Positions 17,441 through 27,575 are shown, numbered from the stretch's first letter. The stretch: DNA of 64,000 bases from Plesiomonas shigelloides (GCF_900087055.1 NZ_LT575468.1:3165773-3229772); one strand, 5' to 3'. Notes: generated by a model from the sequence alone, not told the origin. A program made the numbers and translations.

Positions 17441-18718
17441 ATGCTCCGATTTTGCTATTCCTTGCTGCTCTATGTGCTCCAGCCGCTGATTGGATTGCGT
17501 CTGTGGTGGCGTGGCCGCCGAGCACCGGCGTACCGCCGTCGCTGGACCGAGCGCTATGCCCTGTACCGAACTCCGGTATCACAACACGGCATTATTTTGC
17601 ATTCGGTATCGGTCGGCGAAACACTGGCCGCAGTCCCTTTAGTTCGAGCGCTGCAGCAGCGTTACCCACAATTGCCGATCACAGTCACCACCATGACGCC
17701 GACCGGCTCAGAGCGCGCCCGCGCAGCATTCGGTGACAGCGTGCAGCACCTGTATCTGCCGTATGATTTACCGGATGCCATGCGCCGTTTTTATCGTCAT
17801 CTACAACCTAAATTAGTCGTCGTGATGGAAACCGAGCTGTGGCCAAATATGATTTGGCATGCCCACCGACGCGGGATCCCGTTAGTGATTGCCAATGCAC
17901 GGCTGTCTGCACGTTCGGCCCGCGGTTACGGAAAAATCCGGCGCTTTATGGCGCAATTATTACCCAGAATTGCCCATATCGCCGCTCAAACACCTGCCGA
18001 TGGCGAGCGCTTTATCGCACTCGGTCTGCCCGCGGCGCAACTAACCGTAACCGGCAGCATCAAGTTTGATATCAGCGTCACTGCGGAGCAACAAAACGCC
18101 GCCACCACGCTACGAGCACAATGGGCGGCGCAGCGCCCCGTGTGGATTGCCGCCAGCACCCATGACGGCGAAGAAAGCGCTATCTTGCAAGCCCATCAAG
18201 CACTGCTTGCTGCATTTCCAGATCTGCTGCTCATTTTAGTCCCCCGTCATCCCGAGCGCTTTACTGCCGTGCATGAATTAGTAAGTAAGTACCAACTTTC
18301 AAGTATCACGCGCAGCAGCCAAGCACCGGTCACGGCGACAACGCAAGTAGTGGTAGGTGATACCATGGGCGAAATGATGGTGCTGTATGGCGTGGCTGAT
18401 CTGGCCTTTGTCGGCGGAAGCCTGATTGAACGCGGCGGACATAACCCGCTCGAACCCGCCGCCTATGGCTTACCGGTCTTAATGGGGCCGCATACCTTCA
18501 ACTTTGCGCAAATTTGTCAGCAATTGGAAGAAGCCGGCGGCTTAACACGCGTCAGTGATGCGCGTAGCTTACAGCAAGCCGTCAACGAGCGTTTGCAACA
18601 GCCTGAACTGGCTGCCCGCCAAGGTAAGCAAGCACTCACCTTCATGCAGGAAAATCAAGGTGCGCTGTCGCGACTATTAACTCTATTGGATACCGCTTTG
18701 TCTGGTAGCGAGAAATAA
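17441..18718 (+). CDS. waaA: Kdo transferase WaaA (KdtA)
   Basis: WaaA adds two Kdo residues from CMP-Kdo to lipid IVA. ATG 17441 gives 425 residues, the usual enterobacterial length, with an N-terminal membrane anchor (LLLYVLQPLIGL) and catalytic Glu at residue 60 in HSVSVGET. The open frame runs back to 17219, but that would add 74 residues and overlap waaE. Other landmarks are METELWPN and GGHNPLEPAAYG in the CMP-Kdo site. coaD follows with no spacer (stop then ATG). Confidence 0.95.
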   Translation: MLRFCYSLLLYVLQPLIGLRLWWRGRRAPAYRRRWTERYALYRTPVSQHGIILHSVSVGETLAAVPLVRALQQRYPQLPITVTTMTPTGSERARAAFGDSVQHLYLPYDLPDAMRRFYRHLQPKLVVVMETELWPNMIWHAHRRGIPLVIANARLSARSARGYGKIRRFMAQLLPRIAHIAAQTPADGERFIALGLPAAQLTVTGSIKFDISVTAEQQNAATTLRAQWAAQRPVWIAASTHDGEESAILQAHQALLAAFPDLLLILVPRHPERFTAVHELVSKYQLSSITRSSQAPVTATTQVVVGDTMGEMMVLYGVADLAFVGGSLIERGGHNPLEPAAYGLPVLMGPHTFNFAQICQQLEEAGGLTRVSDARSLQQAVNERLQQPELAARQGKQALTFMQENQGALSRLLTLLDTALSGSEK

Positions 18719-19207
<489 letters not shown>

Positions 19208-19258
19208 GCCGTCTCGATACTCGAACACCTGCACGTTAAACCCACGACGACCTCACAA

Positions 19259-19283
19259 CGGCGGAGCATGGCTGGCTCCGCCG
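19259..19283 (+). other. GC-rich hairpin downstream of coaD
   Basis: CGGCGGAGC (19259-19267) pairs perfectly with GCTCCGCCG (19275-19283) around a 7-base loop. There is no T tract. It may end coaD transcripts in a Rho-assisted way or stabilise the 3' end. Confidence 0.45.
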
Positions 19284-19383
19284 CATGCCCCCGGTGTCTG
19301 AGCGCCATCTGACGTTAACATGACCGATAAACTCGCTCACACGAGCTATGCGGTCACTTATCCGTAAAGACGTTCTCTGTAGA

Positions 19384-20271
19384 TCATTTTGCTGTCGATG
19401 CTTTCGTGACCGGCGCTTTCGTTACAGGCGCTTGCGCCGGTACCGGCTGACAATGTGGACAATAAAAACTGTTGCGCTGGCCGATCCGCACGCTTTCAAT
19501 TGGGGTACCACACACGCGGCAGGGTTCACCCGCGCGGCCATATACTTGTAAGGTTTGCGCAAAGTAACCGGGGCGACCATCGGGCTGGGTAAAATCACGC
19601 AGCGTCGTGCCACCTTGTTCAATCGAGTGCGTCAGCACCGACTTGATAACGCTCACCAACTGTTCACATTGCGCCAACGTCAGCGAATGCGCCGGTAACA
19701 TGGGATGCAAACGGCATTGAAATAGGGCCTCATTGGCGTAGATGTTACCCACACCGACCACTACCTGATTGTCCATCAACCACGCCTTCAGTGCAGTACG
19801 CCGTTTACGGCTACGCTGATACAAATACTCGGCATTAAATTCCGGACTCAGCGGCTCTGGCCCCAATTTGGCCAATAATGCATGTGAAAGCGGCGTCTCA
19901 CTCCACAACCAACAGCCAAAACGGCGCGGATCGTTATATCGCAATACCCGCCCGTTGCTCAGTTGTACATCCACATGATCGTGCAACGCCGGTGGCGTAC
20001 CGGCCGGCACCACACGTAAACTGCCCGACATGCCCAAATGGATAATGATCCATCCGACCGCCTGCAAGGTGGCAGGCTGACTGATTTGCAACAGCAAATA
20101 TTTGGCTCGCCGCTCCACTGCCGTCACACACAGGCCAGACAACGCCATGATCTCCGGGGCCACCGGCCAGCGTAATTTCGGCTGCCGTACCACCACCTGT
20201 ACAATGGTTTGCTGTAAAACATGCGGCAAAATGCCGCGGCGGCTAGTTTCGACTTCCGGCAACTCAGGCAT
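19384..20271 (-). CDS. mutM: Formamidopyrimidine-DNA glycosylase (Fpg/MutM)
   Basis: MutM excises 8-oxoguanine and formamidopyrimidines and nicks the abasic site. The start must be ATG 20271, because the protein then begins M-PELPEVE and Pro becomes the catalytic N-terminus; a GTG one codon upstream is not used. Lys in ERRAKYLLL is the conserved DNA contact. The C-terminal zinc finger has CxxC in CRVCG and CxxC in CPHC. After the finger comes an unusual tail of about 20 residues with two AxVTKA repeats. It is 295 aa versus 269 in E. coli, because of that tail. Confidence 0.96.
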   Translation of the reverse strand: MPELPEVETSRRGILPHVLQQTIVQVVVRQPKLRWPVAPEIMALSGLCVTAVERRAKYLLLQISQPATLQAVGWIIIHLGMSGSLRVVPAGTPPALHDHVDVQLSNGRVLRYNDPRRFGCWLWSETPLSHALLAKLGPEPLSPEFNAEYLYQRSRKRRTALKAWLMDNQVVVGVGNIYANEALFQCRLHPMLPAHSLTLAQCEQLVSVIKSVLTHSIEQGGTTLRDFTQPDGRPGYFAQTLQVYGRAGEPCRVCGTPIESVRIGQRNSFYCPHCQPVPAQAPVTKAPVTKASTAK

Positions 20272-20413
20272 CACAACGATCCTTTTTCACGCGACCACTT
20301 ATCATCCAAGGTATGGATAACATAGGTGCAAACAACATGCGCCCTATCTTAGCAAACCCATCATAAAGCGCACGCCACACGCAAATGTTCCGCGCAGGCC
20401 AAATCGCAGACAT

Positions 20414-20441
20414 AAAAAAACCCAGCCGAAGCTGGGTTTTT
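20414..20441 (-). terminator. Intrinsic terminator after rpmG
   Basis: On the minus strand CCCAGC-TTCG-GCTGGG forms a UUCG-capped stem (20421-20436) followed by seven Ts (20420-20414). It separates the rpmB-rpmG unit from mutM. Confidence 0.9.
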
Positions 20442-20461
20442 GACAAGTCAGAGAAGAAAAA

Positions 20462-20632
<171 letters not shown>

Positions 20633-20640
20633 TCAGCTCC

Positions 20641-20877
20641 TTACACTTTCTCACCGCGGGCACGCAGTTCAGCAAGAACAGCTTCAATACCCTTTTTGTC
20701 GATGATACGCATACCCTTGGTGGAAACACGCAGGGATACGAAACGTTTCTCGCTTTCTACCCAAAAGCGATGAGTGTGCAGGTTCGGCAGGAAGCGACGA
20801 CGAGTCGCATTCATCGCGTGAGAGCGGTTATTACCGACTGCCGGACGCTTGCCAGTTACTTGGCATACTCGGGACAT
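20641..20877 (-). CDS. rpmB: 50S ribosomal protein L28
   Basis: The 78-residue protein [20 protein letters not shown]...[17 protein letters not shown] is L28, a basic large-subunit protein. GGAGAATTGAC precedes ATG 20877. It is first in the rpmB-rpmG operon, with a good sigma70 promoter about 95-125 bp upstream. Confidence 0.98.
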   Translation of the reverse strand: MSRVCQVTGKRPAVGNNRSHAMNATRRRFLPNLHTHRFWVESEKRFVSLRVSTKGMRIIDKKGIEAVLAELRARGEKV

Positions 20878-20972
20878 GTCAATTCTCCAAAAATCAAATC
20901 AGCTCGAGCGTCGTTAGGTTAAGGCTACCTCGTCAGGCAACGTGCCTTACCCGTGATTCTCAAAGGTCGGGG

Positions 20973-21001
20973 ATTGTACAAGATATCTTGCCATTGCTCA
21001 A
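20973..21001 (-). promoter_or_regulatory. Sigma70 promoter of rpmB-rpmG
   Basis: On the minus strand TTGAGC (21001-20996), a 17-bp spacer and TACAAT (20978-20973) form a good sigma70 promoter. The predicted start site is near 20,966, leaving a leader of about 90 bases. Confidence 0.7.
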
Positions 21002-21038
21002 GAGGCAGTCACCCTCAGGATCAAGAAAGGATCTGCCG

Positions 21039-21902
21039 TTAACGGGCAAGATACCCCGACAAGTATCTAAACCACCAAAGATGCTTCCACAATTTGTGGG
21101 ATGGCTTTACTGGGGCTGGGCGTAAGAATACCGCTTTCACGTGCCAAGTAAAATTTAAAAACAGTCGACTGTGGCCAAATTCCCGTCCGTGTTGCTCAAT
21201 TTCCTGCTTTTTACGCGCATCCACCGGCGTATTGTAGGCCAAACTGCGGTTCAAACTGTGGTAGGAGGTCTTGCGGTTTAATTTTTGCCGCTCAAAACAG
21301 CGATACCGCGCCGGCAAATAACGTTGCCGCGAGCCGTGGTGCTTTTGAAACTTCACGAAGCGGTAATCTTCCGCCCCATAGTGACCGGCAAAATCTTCGT
21401 CATAGCCAAAAAAACGCATGAAGCGTGCGCGTGACATGTAAAATAAATTAGAGTGGCCGGTCTGCCGCTGGCCCTGCTCATCGGTTCGGTACACTTTAAA
21501 AAAGCTGCGCCCCGGATGACGACGGTACGCCATATAATGCAGTGTTTCAGGCGGGAAAATATGGTCTAAATCAGACAGTACAATCCGATCGGACTTCGCA
21601 TAGGTGACCCCCAGATTGCGGGCTCCGGCCTGATTCCACTGGATATCCTCATTGATACGCAGCCAAGTGATGTTCAGATTCAGCTGCGGGATCTCGTATT
21701 CAACCGGTGAACCATCATCCACAATCACAAATTCAATCACATCCAGCAAGGCCGGATCATACTGCTCATAATGGCGCAGTAGCTCGGTAACCGAGTCAAT
21801 ATTGGTTTGGTTGCAGTAAAAGTGCGTGATATATGACAGACGAATATGAGATTTATCATATGGGTGTGGCTGATGCTGATTATCAATCATGCAATTTTCC
21901 AT
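21039..21902 (-). CDS. Glycosyltransferase family 2 protein
   Basis: This 287-residue GT-A protein has FVIVDDGSP, the donor-site IVLSDLDHIFP (DxD type) and, later, GHYGAEDYRF, where the ED pair is the usual catalytic-base region of GalNAc/Gal-transferase-like GT2 enzymes. The C-terminal 90 residues are basic and aromatic, suggesting membrane contact. Donor and acceptor are unknown. It stands between rpmB and radC, which are adjacent in E. coli, so it is an insertion. LPS or other surface glycan synthesis is likely. Its stop codon sits in the same GCCCGTTAACGG context as that of the WabN-like gene. Confidence 0.82.
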   Translation of the reverse strand: MENCMIDNQHQPHPYDKSHIRLSYITHFYCNQTNIDSVTELLRHYEQYDPALLDVIEFVIVDDGSPVEYEIPQLNLNITWLRINEDIQWNQAGARNLGVTYAKSDRIVLSDLDHIFPPETLHYMAYRRHPGRSFFKVYRTDEQGQRQTGHSNLFYMSRARFMRFFGYDEDFAGHYGAEDYRFVKFQKHHGSRQRYLPARYRCFERQKLNRKTSYHSLNRSLAYNTPVDARKKQEIEQHGREFGHSRLFLNFTWHVKAVFLRPAPVKPSHKLWKHLWWFRYLSGYLAR

Positions 21903-21925
21903 GCTCTTTTTATTATTAATTTACG

Positions 21926-22609
21926 CTAAATCCACCCCCGCTCCGCAAACGAAACGGTTTCACCGGTGCCAACCACCACATGATCGAGCACGCGGATCTC
22001 CACCAATGCACAGGCATCTTGAATCTGACGCGTAATTTGCCGATCAGCTCGACTGGGCTCAGCAACGCCAGAGGGATGGTTATGCGCCAAAATCAGCGCC
22101 GCTGCATTACATGCCAGTGCCGCTTTGATTATTTCACGGGGATGCACGGTGGCGCTATTAAATGTTCCGGCAAATAACTCCTCTTTTTTGATCACCCGAT
22201 GCTGATTATCCAAAAACAGGACCAAAAAAATTTCGCGCTCGCGGCTGCTTAAGCAACTTTGCAGATATTGCTGAGTGTCTTGCGGGCTACTCAAGGCACT
22301 GTCGCGCTGCAACTTCTCGGCCAAATAGCGGCGTGACATTTCGATACTGGCCTGCAACTGCACATATTTGGCTTCACCTAATCCATGCTGGCGGCAAAAC
22401 GTCAGCTGGTCTGCCGCCAGTAAGGCGCGCAGCGAACCAAAATCGCGTAGCAGACGCCGCGCCAGTTCGACCGCGTTACAACCTTGAATACCAGTGCGCA
22501 GGAAAATCGCCAAGAGCTCGGCATCGCTCAGCGCACCGACCCCCTGTTGTAATAATTTCTCCCGTGGTCGCTCGGCCATCGGCAATGCTTTTAATGGAAC
22601 ATGCGTCAT
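21926..22609 (-). CDS. radC: RadC/JAB-domain protein
   Basis: RadC-family protein (UPF0758) with an N-terminal helix-hairpin-helix region ([24 protein letters not shown]) and a C-terminal MPN/JAB metalloprotease-like domain with [14 protein letters not shown]. Its function in DNA metabolism is unsettled. The frame is open back to 22846, but that extension is Arg/Ser-rich and covers the coaBC promoter. ATG 22609 has AGGGA nine bases upstream and gives 227 residues, near the 222 of E. coli. ATG 22627 is an alternative. Confidence 0.9.
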   Translation of the reverse strand: MTHVPLKALPMAERPREKLLQQGVGALSDAELLAIFLRTGIQGCNAVELARRLLRDFGSLRALLAADQLTFCRQHGLGEAKYVQLQASIEMSRRYLAEKLQRDSALSSPQDTQQYLQSCLSSREREIFLVLFLDNQHRVIKKEELFAGTFNSATVHPREIIKAALACNAAALILAHNHPSGVAEPSRADRQITRQIQDACALVEIRVLDHVVVGTGETVSFAERGWI

Positions 22610-22891
22610 CTGTGGCATTCCCTGCATCGGTGAAAATACGCGTCTTGACGATATACGGTTAATACTGGCCGTAATCGGTCGCTGATAGGTTGTAGAAGAT
22701 CTCGACTGCGTGTGCGATCGCCGCGGCAAAAAGCTGCGAGACTGACCGCAACTTGCGCCCAGAGAGCGGCCCACGTACGCGGCTTCACGGCGCAAGCCCG
22801 GTGGGCGAAGCGCAAACACCGACGGATGTGGTAAAGTGTGCCGCATTGAGTCAACGTGATGTAGCCAATTTGCCAGAGGCGGAAATCGGCC

Positions 22892-24115
22892 ATGAGTGCA
22901 TTAACCAATAAACGAGTCCTGCTCGGGATCAGCGGCGGGATTGCAGCGTACAAATGTGTGGAGCTGGTACGCCGCCTGCGTGAGCAAGGCGCAGAAGTGC
23001 GGGTGGTGATGACCGCCGCCGCCAAAGCTTTTATTACCCCACTGACCTTACAAGCCGTCAGCGGACACCCTGTGGCTGATGATCTGTTAGATCCGGCTGC
23101 CGAGTCCTCCATGGGGCATATCCAGCTGGCCAAATGGGCCGATCTGGTGTTGCTGGCACCGGCCACCGCCGATCTGATGGCGCGCATGGCGGCGGGTATG
23201 GGAAATGACCTGCTAACGACCTTGTGTCTGGCCACCAGCGCGCCACTGGCGATTGCACCGGCCATGAATCAGCAGATGTATCAAGCGCAGGTCACCCAAG
23301 AAAATATCGCCAAACTGGCCGCTCGTGGTGCGCTGATTTGGGGGCCAGCCAAAGGGGCGCAAGCCTGTGGTGATGTCGGCCCAGGCCGCATGTTAGAGCC
23401 AGCCGAGCTGTGCCAACGCGTGAGCCAGCACTTTGCCCAGCAACAAGATTTAGCCGGCATCGCGGTGCTGATCACCGCCGGCCCAACTCGCGAAGCGCTC
23501 GACCCAGTGCGTTTTATCAGCAATCACAGCTCTGGCAAGATGGGCTATGCGATTGCCGCCGCCGCCGCCGCACGTGGCGCCAAGGTCACCTTAGTCAGCG
23601 GACCGGTCAATTTGCCAACCCCTGCCGGGGTTAAGCGCATTGATGTGGAAAGCGCGTTGCAAATGCAAAGTGCGGTGATGACCGAAGTCACACATCACCA
23701 GATTTTTATTGCCTGCGCTGCCGTGGCCGATTATCGTGCCGCCTGCGTCGCGCCGGAAAAGATCAAAAAAGCCGGTGACGAAATCAGCCTGACGCTGGTC
23801 AAAAATCCTGACATTGTGGCCGGCGTTGGTGCAATGACCACCCAGCGCCCCTTTGTGGTGGGGTTTGCGGCTGAAACCCAGAATGTGGAACAATATGCGC
23901 GCGACAAGCTCGCCCGCAAGAATCTGGATCTGATCTGTGCCAATGACGTGTCCCTACCGGGACAAGGCTTTAACGCCGATCAGAACGCCCTGCATCTATT
24001 CTGGAAAGACGGGCAACACTCACTGGCGCTGGACAGCAAGGCCGCTCTCGGCCAGCAACTGATGGACAACATCGTCCGGCTCTACCGGCATACAGCAAAC
24101 AATACGCTCTCATGA
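22892..24115 (+). CDS. coaBC: Bifunctional phosphopantothenoylcysteine decarboxylase / phosphopantothenate-cysteine ligase
   Basis: CoaBC (Dfp) carries out two successive steps of coenzyme A synthesis. The N-terminal flavoprotein half (about 1-190) has [18 protein letters not shown] (PxMNxxMW with Tyr at the end) and [10 protein letters not shown]. The C-terminal CTP-dependent ligase has [25 protein letters not shown] and CAAVADYR. The 407-residue length is standard. It overlaps dut by four bases (ATGA), the same coupling as in E. coli. coaD in this window makes a later step of the same pathway. Confidence 0.97.
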   Translation: MSALTNKRVLLGISGGIAAYKCVELVRRLREQGAEVRVVMTAAAKAFITPLTLQAVSGHPVADDLLDPAAESSMGHIQLAKWADLVLLAPATADLMARMAAGMGNDLLTTLCLATSAPLAIAPAMNQQMYQAQVTQENIAKLAARGALIWGPAKGAQACGDVGPGRMLEPAELCQRVSQHFAQQQDLAGIAVLITAGPTREALDPVRFISNHSSGKMGYAIAAAAAARGAKVTLVSGPVNLPTPAGVKRIDVESALQMQSAVMTEVTHHQIFIACAAVADYRAACVAPEKIKKAGDEISLTLVKNPDIVAGVGAMTTQRPFVVGFAAETQNVEQYARDKLARKNLDLICANDVSLPGQGFNADQNALHLFWKDGQHSLALDSKAALGQQLMDNIVRLYRHTANNTLS

Positions 24116-24567
24116 AAAAAATAGACCTGAAAATTCTCGACTCTCGCATCGGTGATCAATTTCCGCTGCCGTCTTACGCCACTGAAGGCTCTGCGGGTCT
24201 GGACCTGCGTGCCTGTCTGGATGATGCCATTACGCTGGAGCCGGGCAACACCGTGCTGGTGCCCACCGGTCTGGCGATTCATATCGGTGACCCGTCATTA
24301 GCCGCCGTGATCCTGCCGCGCTCTGGCCTTGGCCATAAGCATGGTGTGGTGCTCGGCAATCTGGTCGGTCTGATTGACTCCGATTACCAAGGGCAGCTGA
24401 TGGTATCGGTGTGGAACCGTGGCCAGCAGACCTTTGTGATTGAACCGGGTGAACGTCTGGCACAGCTGGTGTTCGTGCCGGTGGTGCAGGCCGAATTCAA
24501 TCTGGTCACCGATTTTGCCGAGAGTGAACGTGGTGCGGGTGGCTTTGGCCATACCGGTCGTCAGTAA
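24112..24567 (+). CDS. dut: dUTP diphosphatase
   Basis: Dut hydrolyses dUTP to dUMP, keeping uracil out of DNA and feeding dTMP synthesis. The 151-residue trimeric enzyme shows all five motifs, e.g. GSAGLDLRA (motif 1), [10 protein letters not shown] (2), [11 protein letters not shown] (3), GERLAQLVF (4) and [11 protein letters not shown] (5). It is coupled to coaBC and followed by slmA, the conserved gammaproteobacterial order. Confidence 0.98.
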   Translation: MKKIDLKILDSRIGDQFPLPSYATEGSAGLDLRACLDDAITLEPGNTVLVPTGLAIHIGDPSLAAVILPRSGLGHKHGVVLGNLVGLIDSDYQGQLMVSVWNRGQQTFVIEPGERLAQLVFVPVVQAEFNLVTDFAESERGAGGFGHTGRQ

Positions 24568-24612
24568 CACTGACACCACCGTACCCGGCCTTACCCTGGT
24601 GCTTTGATTTTC

Positions 24613-24641
24613 AGCCATCTGAGGCCCATCAGATGGCTTTT
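24613..24641 (+). terminator. Hairpin between dut and slmA, terminator-like
   Basis: AGCCATCTGA (24613-24622) pairs perfectly with TCAGATGGCT (24629-24638), followed by only four Ts. It would be a weak or partial terminator ahead of slmA. Confidence 0.55.
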
Positions 24642-24663
24642 GGTCTTAAGGGAACCGCGATTA

Positions 24664-25254
24664 ATGGCAGGAAATAATAAGAAAAACCGTCGAGAAGAGA
24701 TCCTTCAGGCGCTAGCCCAAATGCTGGAGTCCAGTGAAGGGTCACAACGGATCACCACCGCGCGCCTTGCGGCCACGGTCGGGGTTTCGGAAGCGGCGCT
24801 TTACCGGCATTTCCCGAGTAAAGCCAGGATGTTTGAGGGGCTGATCGAGTTTATTGAAGAGAGCCTGATGTCGCGGATCAACCTGATCCTGACAGATGAA
24901 AAAGACACCCTGCTGCGCCTGCGCTTAATCGTTCAGCTGCTGCTAGGCTTTGCCGAGAAAAACCCGGGGCTGACCCGTATTTTGACCGGTCATGCCCTCA
25001 TGTTTGAACAAGACCGGCTGCAAAACCGGATCAATCAACTGTTTGAGCGCATTGAAACCCAGCTGCGTCAGGTGATGCGCGAGCGTAAACTGCGCGAGGG
25101 CAAAGGCTTTGCTCAAGACGAAGGTCTGCTGGCTAGCCAGTTACTGGCGTTTTGTGAAGGTCTGATGTCACGCTTTGTTCGCTCCGAGTTTCGCTATCTG
25201 CCCACGCAAGATTTCGATATTCGCTGGCAACTGCTGACCGCGGAGCTCGGCTGA
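24664..25254 (+). CDS. slmA: Nucleoid occlusion factor SlmA
   Basis: SlmA is a TetR-fold DNA-binding protein that binds chromosomal SBS sites and blocks FtsZ assembly over the nucleoid. ATG 24664, with AAGGGAA upstream, gives 196 residues (198 in E. coli); the 20-residue extension in the open frame is not family-like. The helix-turn-helix is [22 protein letters not shown], and the tail [20 protein letters not shown] is typical of SlmA rather than of a ligand-binding TetR regulator. It follows dut. Confidence 0.96.
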   Translation: MAGNNKKNRREEILQALAQMLESSEGSQRITTARLAATVGVSEAALYRHFPSKARMFEGLIEFIEESLMSRINLILTDEKDTLLRLRLIVQLLLGFAEKNPGLTRILTGHALMFEQDRLQNRINQLFERIETQLRQVMRERKLREGKGFAQDEGLLASQLLAFCEGLMSRFVRSEFRYLPTQDFDIRWQLLTAELG

Positions 25255-25619
25255 GTCCACGCTACGTGCCTGCGCGAACCTCTGCACCGGCGGACTGCCG
25301 CCGGTCACGTCTCTCTGCGAGATACATACACACCTTACAGCCTCCCTATCTACCGCACCCGCCTCTCTGCCACTGTTGTTGGTGTCTTATCCTCGACTGG
25401 CGAGCTATTTTCCCCCACATCCATGCTTAGGCTCTCAATTTTGCGCACGAGGTTTGCCGCGCGTTGTATTTGATTACTAATTTTAATAAACGGATACAGG
25501 TTTCACGTCGCTATCGCCGCCGCCACACCAAATAATACTCAGATTATTCTTGGGCATCTGTGTCAGCGGTCTGTACATGCTGTTTCTCGCCTGTATGCCA
25601 TCACTTCGAGGAGCATTTC
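25255..25619. other. Intergenic region between slmA and crcB
   Basis: This 365-bp region has no convincing gene. I looked for a fluoride riboswitch ahead of crcB (GGNGATGGNGTTC..., pseudoknot) and found none. No strong sigma70 promoter or terminator stands out, although crcB needs a promoter here. Confidence 0.5.
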
Positions 25620-26003
25620 GTGACTGCATTCGACATGATGTGGGTCGGCTTAGGCGGCGGCCTCGGCGCGTTATTGCGCTACGTGTTTAGCGTGCAAATT
25701 AAACGCCGCTACCAGGGGATCTTTCCGCTGGCCACGTTCACCATCAATATTTTTGGTGCCTTTGTGATTGGGTTTCTCAGCGTGTTATTTGGCGTTGATT
25801 GGGCGTCGCGTATTGGTACGCCAGTGAATGCGGCCATCATTACCGGTTTTTTGGGCGGTTACACCACTTTCAGCAGTATGCAGCTGGAAGCCTCACACCT
25901 GATTCAAAATAACAAAACGCTGCTGGCATTGACCTATTTAACAGCCTCCACCGCACTAGGCATGGCTGCCGCCGCGCTGGGTGCTTGGCTGGCGATGCCA
26001 TAA
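25620..26003 (+). CDS. crcB: Fluoride channel subunit CrcB/Fluc, first copy
   Basis: Fluc proteins are small four-helix membrane proteins that form dimers and export fluoride. GTG 25620 with GAGGAG seven bases upstream gives 127 residues beginning with TAFDMMWVGLGGGLGALLRY; the longer frame from 25560 is Cys-rich and not family-like. The polar track motif is GFLGGYTTFSSMQLEA in helix 3, and the conserved Asn lies in TFTINIFGAF. It is 15 bp upstream of a second crcB gene, so the pair may form a heterodimer, as known for tandem Fluc genes in some bacteria. Confidence 0.93.
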   Translation: MTAFDMMWVGLGGGLGALLRYVFSVQIKRRYQGIFPLATFTINIFGAFVIGFLSVLFGVDWASRIGTPVNAAIITGFLGGYTTFSSMQLEASHLIQNNKTLLALTYLTASTALGMAAAALGAWLAMP

Positions 26004-26018
26004 GAGGGAAACGCAACC

Positions 26019-26417
26019 ATGATTAATCTGGTGATCCTGATTTTTGTCGGTGGCGCGTTTGGCGCCATGTGCCGCGAATTTTTTATGCTGGGGTTTCCGA
26101 CCCACGCCGGTGATTTCCCATTGGCGATTTTCCTTGCCAATGTGCTGGCCTCGTTCTTACTCGGTTTGTCCACCGGCAGTCGTCAGCGCCTGCGGATCCA
26201 CGAACATGTGCACCTGCTGGTCGGCACTGGCATCATGGGTGGGATGTCCACCTTCTCCAGCTTTGTCTATGCCGCGGTGACCTTGGTGCAAAACCCGGCC
26301 ACCTTTCGCACGGCCCTGTGCTATATCGCTGCCAGTTTGCTGGCCGGATTAGCTGCCGCCGGCATTGGCACGCTACTCGGACAGCGGCTCACTCAAGGCG
26401 ACGAGCAAGAGCCGTAA
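26019..26417 (+). CDS. crcB: Fluoride channel subunit CrcB/Fluc, second copy
   Basis: This 132-residue second Fluc protein has four hydrophobic segments, the N-terminal FVGGAFGAMCREFF, FLANVLASF (conserved Asn) and GIMGGMSTFSSFVYAA, the break in helix 3. It differs clearly from the upstream copy, as expected for two subunits of one heterodimer rather than a recent duplicate. It ends at a strong terminator that separates it from the urea transporter gene. Confidence 0.93.
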   Translation: MINLVILIFVGGAFGAMCREFFMLGFPTHAGDFPLAIFLANVLASFLLGLSTGSRQRLRIHEHVHLLVGTGIMGGMSTFSSFVYAAVTLVQNPATFRTALCYIAASLLAGLAAAGIGTLLGQRLTQGDEQEP

Positions 26418-26442
26418 CATCACCGTTATCGACAGTTATGGT

Positions 26443-26472
26443 GGCGCAAAGCTGGTCTTTGCGCCTTTTTTT
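26443..26472 (+). terminator. Intrinsic terminator after the crcB pair
   Basis: GGCGCAAAG (26443-26451) pairs with CTTTGCGCC (26457-26465), loop CTGGT, followed by seven Ts (26466-26472). Confidence 0.9.
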
Positions 26473-26497
26473 GGTCAACACCCAACACGTGAGCATC

Positions 26498-27442
26498 ATG
26501 TTCAATCAGTTTCTTCGTACCCTACTGCGCGGTGCTGGACAGGTCTTTTTTGCCGGCAATGCCATCACTGGCGCTTTTTTCTTACTCGCCATTGCCTTTG
26601 CGGCGCTGCAAAACGGCACCCCTTATACTCTCCTTGGCGCGATCGTTGGCCTTACGGTATCTACCTTGATGGCTACCCGTTTGCACTTGGACGATAACGA
26701 CATCGCGCAAGGGTTGCACGGCTTTAACGGTATCTTGGTTGGGATCACGGTGACCACCTTTTTCATCCCGTCACCACTCATGTGGGTGCTGCTGATCTCC
26801 GGCGCGATGCTGTGCCCGATTGCCGAATGTGCAATTAAACAATCGGTCACCCGCAGCTGGGGCGTGCCCGGCTCTACCTTGCCGTTTGTGCTGATCAGTT
26901 GGATGCTGTTGCTGGCCGGTTATAACCTCTCGGGGGTGCATCTGCATGTGTTATCCGCCGCCGTGCAGCATCCCGATGAAAACCATGTCACTCTGTTGAT
27001 GCTGTTTCAGGCCAGTATCCGCAACATTGCCCAAGTCTTTTTGCTCAACAATACTGTCAGTGGCGTGCTGATTTTAATTGGCTTGGCGTGGCGTTCACGG
27101 GCGATGGCACTGACGACGCTGGGCGGGGCGATTTTGGCCACCACCGTGGCGCGCCTGTTTGGTGCCGATACCTATTCGATTTTGACCGGCCTGTACGGCT
27201 TTTCGCCGGTACTGAGTGCGCTGGCCATTGGCCGCGTCTTTTATCTACGTTCGCCAGTGCGCTTATGGTTAGCCATCTTCGCCACCTTAGTGACAGTGCT
27301 AGTGCAAGCAGCGCTCAATCGCCTGTTCACCCCATTAGGGCTGCCCACCTTTACTGCAGCTTATCTGCTGACCTTGGCGATTTTTATGTTGGCGCGCCCC
27401 GCCCTGCAACCGCCATCAACTGTGGCGAATGCCTCTGAATAA
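26498..27442 (+). CDS. Urea transporter (UT family)
   Basis: This is a 314-residue membrane protein of the SLC14/UT fold, a channel-like facilitator of urea. Each half carries the family signature: QGLHGFNGILVGITVTTFF in the first and TGLYGFSPVLSALAIGRVF in the second. About ten hydrophobic segments are visible. ATG 26498 is preferred; the frame is open to 26318, but that part lies over crcB and is hydrophilic. A terminator precedes it, so it has its own promoter. No urease genes are in the window. The carried solute could also be ammonia or short amides, as for some bacterial UTs. Confidence 0.85.
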   Translation: MFNQFLRTLLRGAGQVFFAGNAITGAFFLLAIAFAALQNGTPYTLLGAIVGLTVSTLMATRLHLDDNDIAQGLHGFNGILVGITVTTFFIPSPLMWVLLISGAMLCPIAECAIKQSVTRSWGVPGSTLPFVLISWMLLLAGYNLSGVHLHVLSAAVQHPDENHVTLLMLFQASIRNIAQVFLLNNTVSGVLILIGLAWRSRAMALTTLGGAILATTVARLFGADTYSILTGLYGFSPVLSALAIGRVFYLRSPVRLWLAIFATLVTVLVQAALNRLFTPLGLPTFTAAYLLTLAIFMLARPALQPPSTVANASE

Positions 27443-27530
27443 TGCACCAGAATAAGGCACTAGCATCAACGGTATTGCGCGAAGGCTTCGCCTAAACCAT
27501 GGCGTACCCGCCTTCACGTCAGCCGCAACG

Positions 27531-27559
27531 AAAAAGGCAGCCCATCGGCTGCCTTTTTT
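27531..27559. terminator. Bidirectional terminator between the urea transporter and pyrE
   Basis: GGCAGCC (27536-27542) pairs with GGCTGCC (27547-27553), flanked by AAAAA on the left and TTTTTT on the right. It serves both convergent genes. Confidence 0.9.
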
Positions 27560-27575
27560 ATTTTACATGTGCGAG

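Noticed and set aside
22610-22846. 79-residue N-terminal extension of RadC
   Set aside because: It is Arg/Ser/Pro-rich, unlike the family, overlaps the coaBC promoter region, and a good Shine-Dalgarno stands before the internal ATG 22609.
25255-25619. Fluoride riboswitch ahead of crcB
   Set aside because: I searched by eye for the GGNGATGGNGTTC core and pseudoknot partner and found none; a covariance-model search would be decisive.
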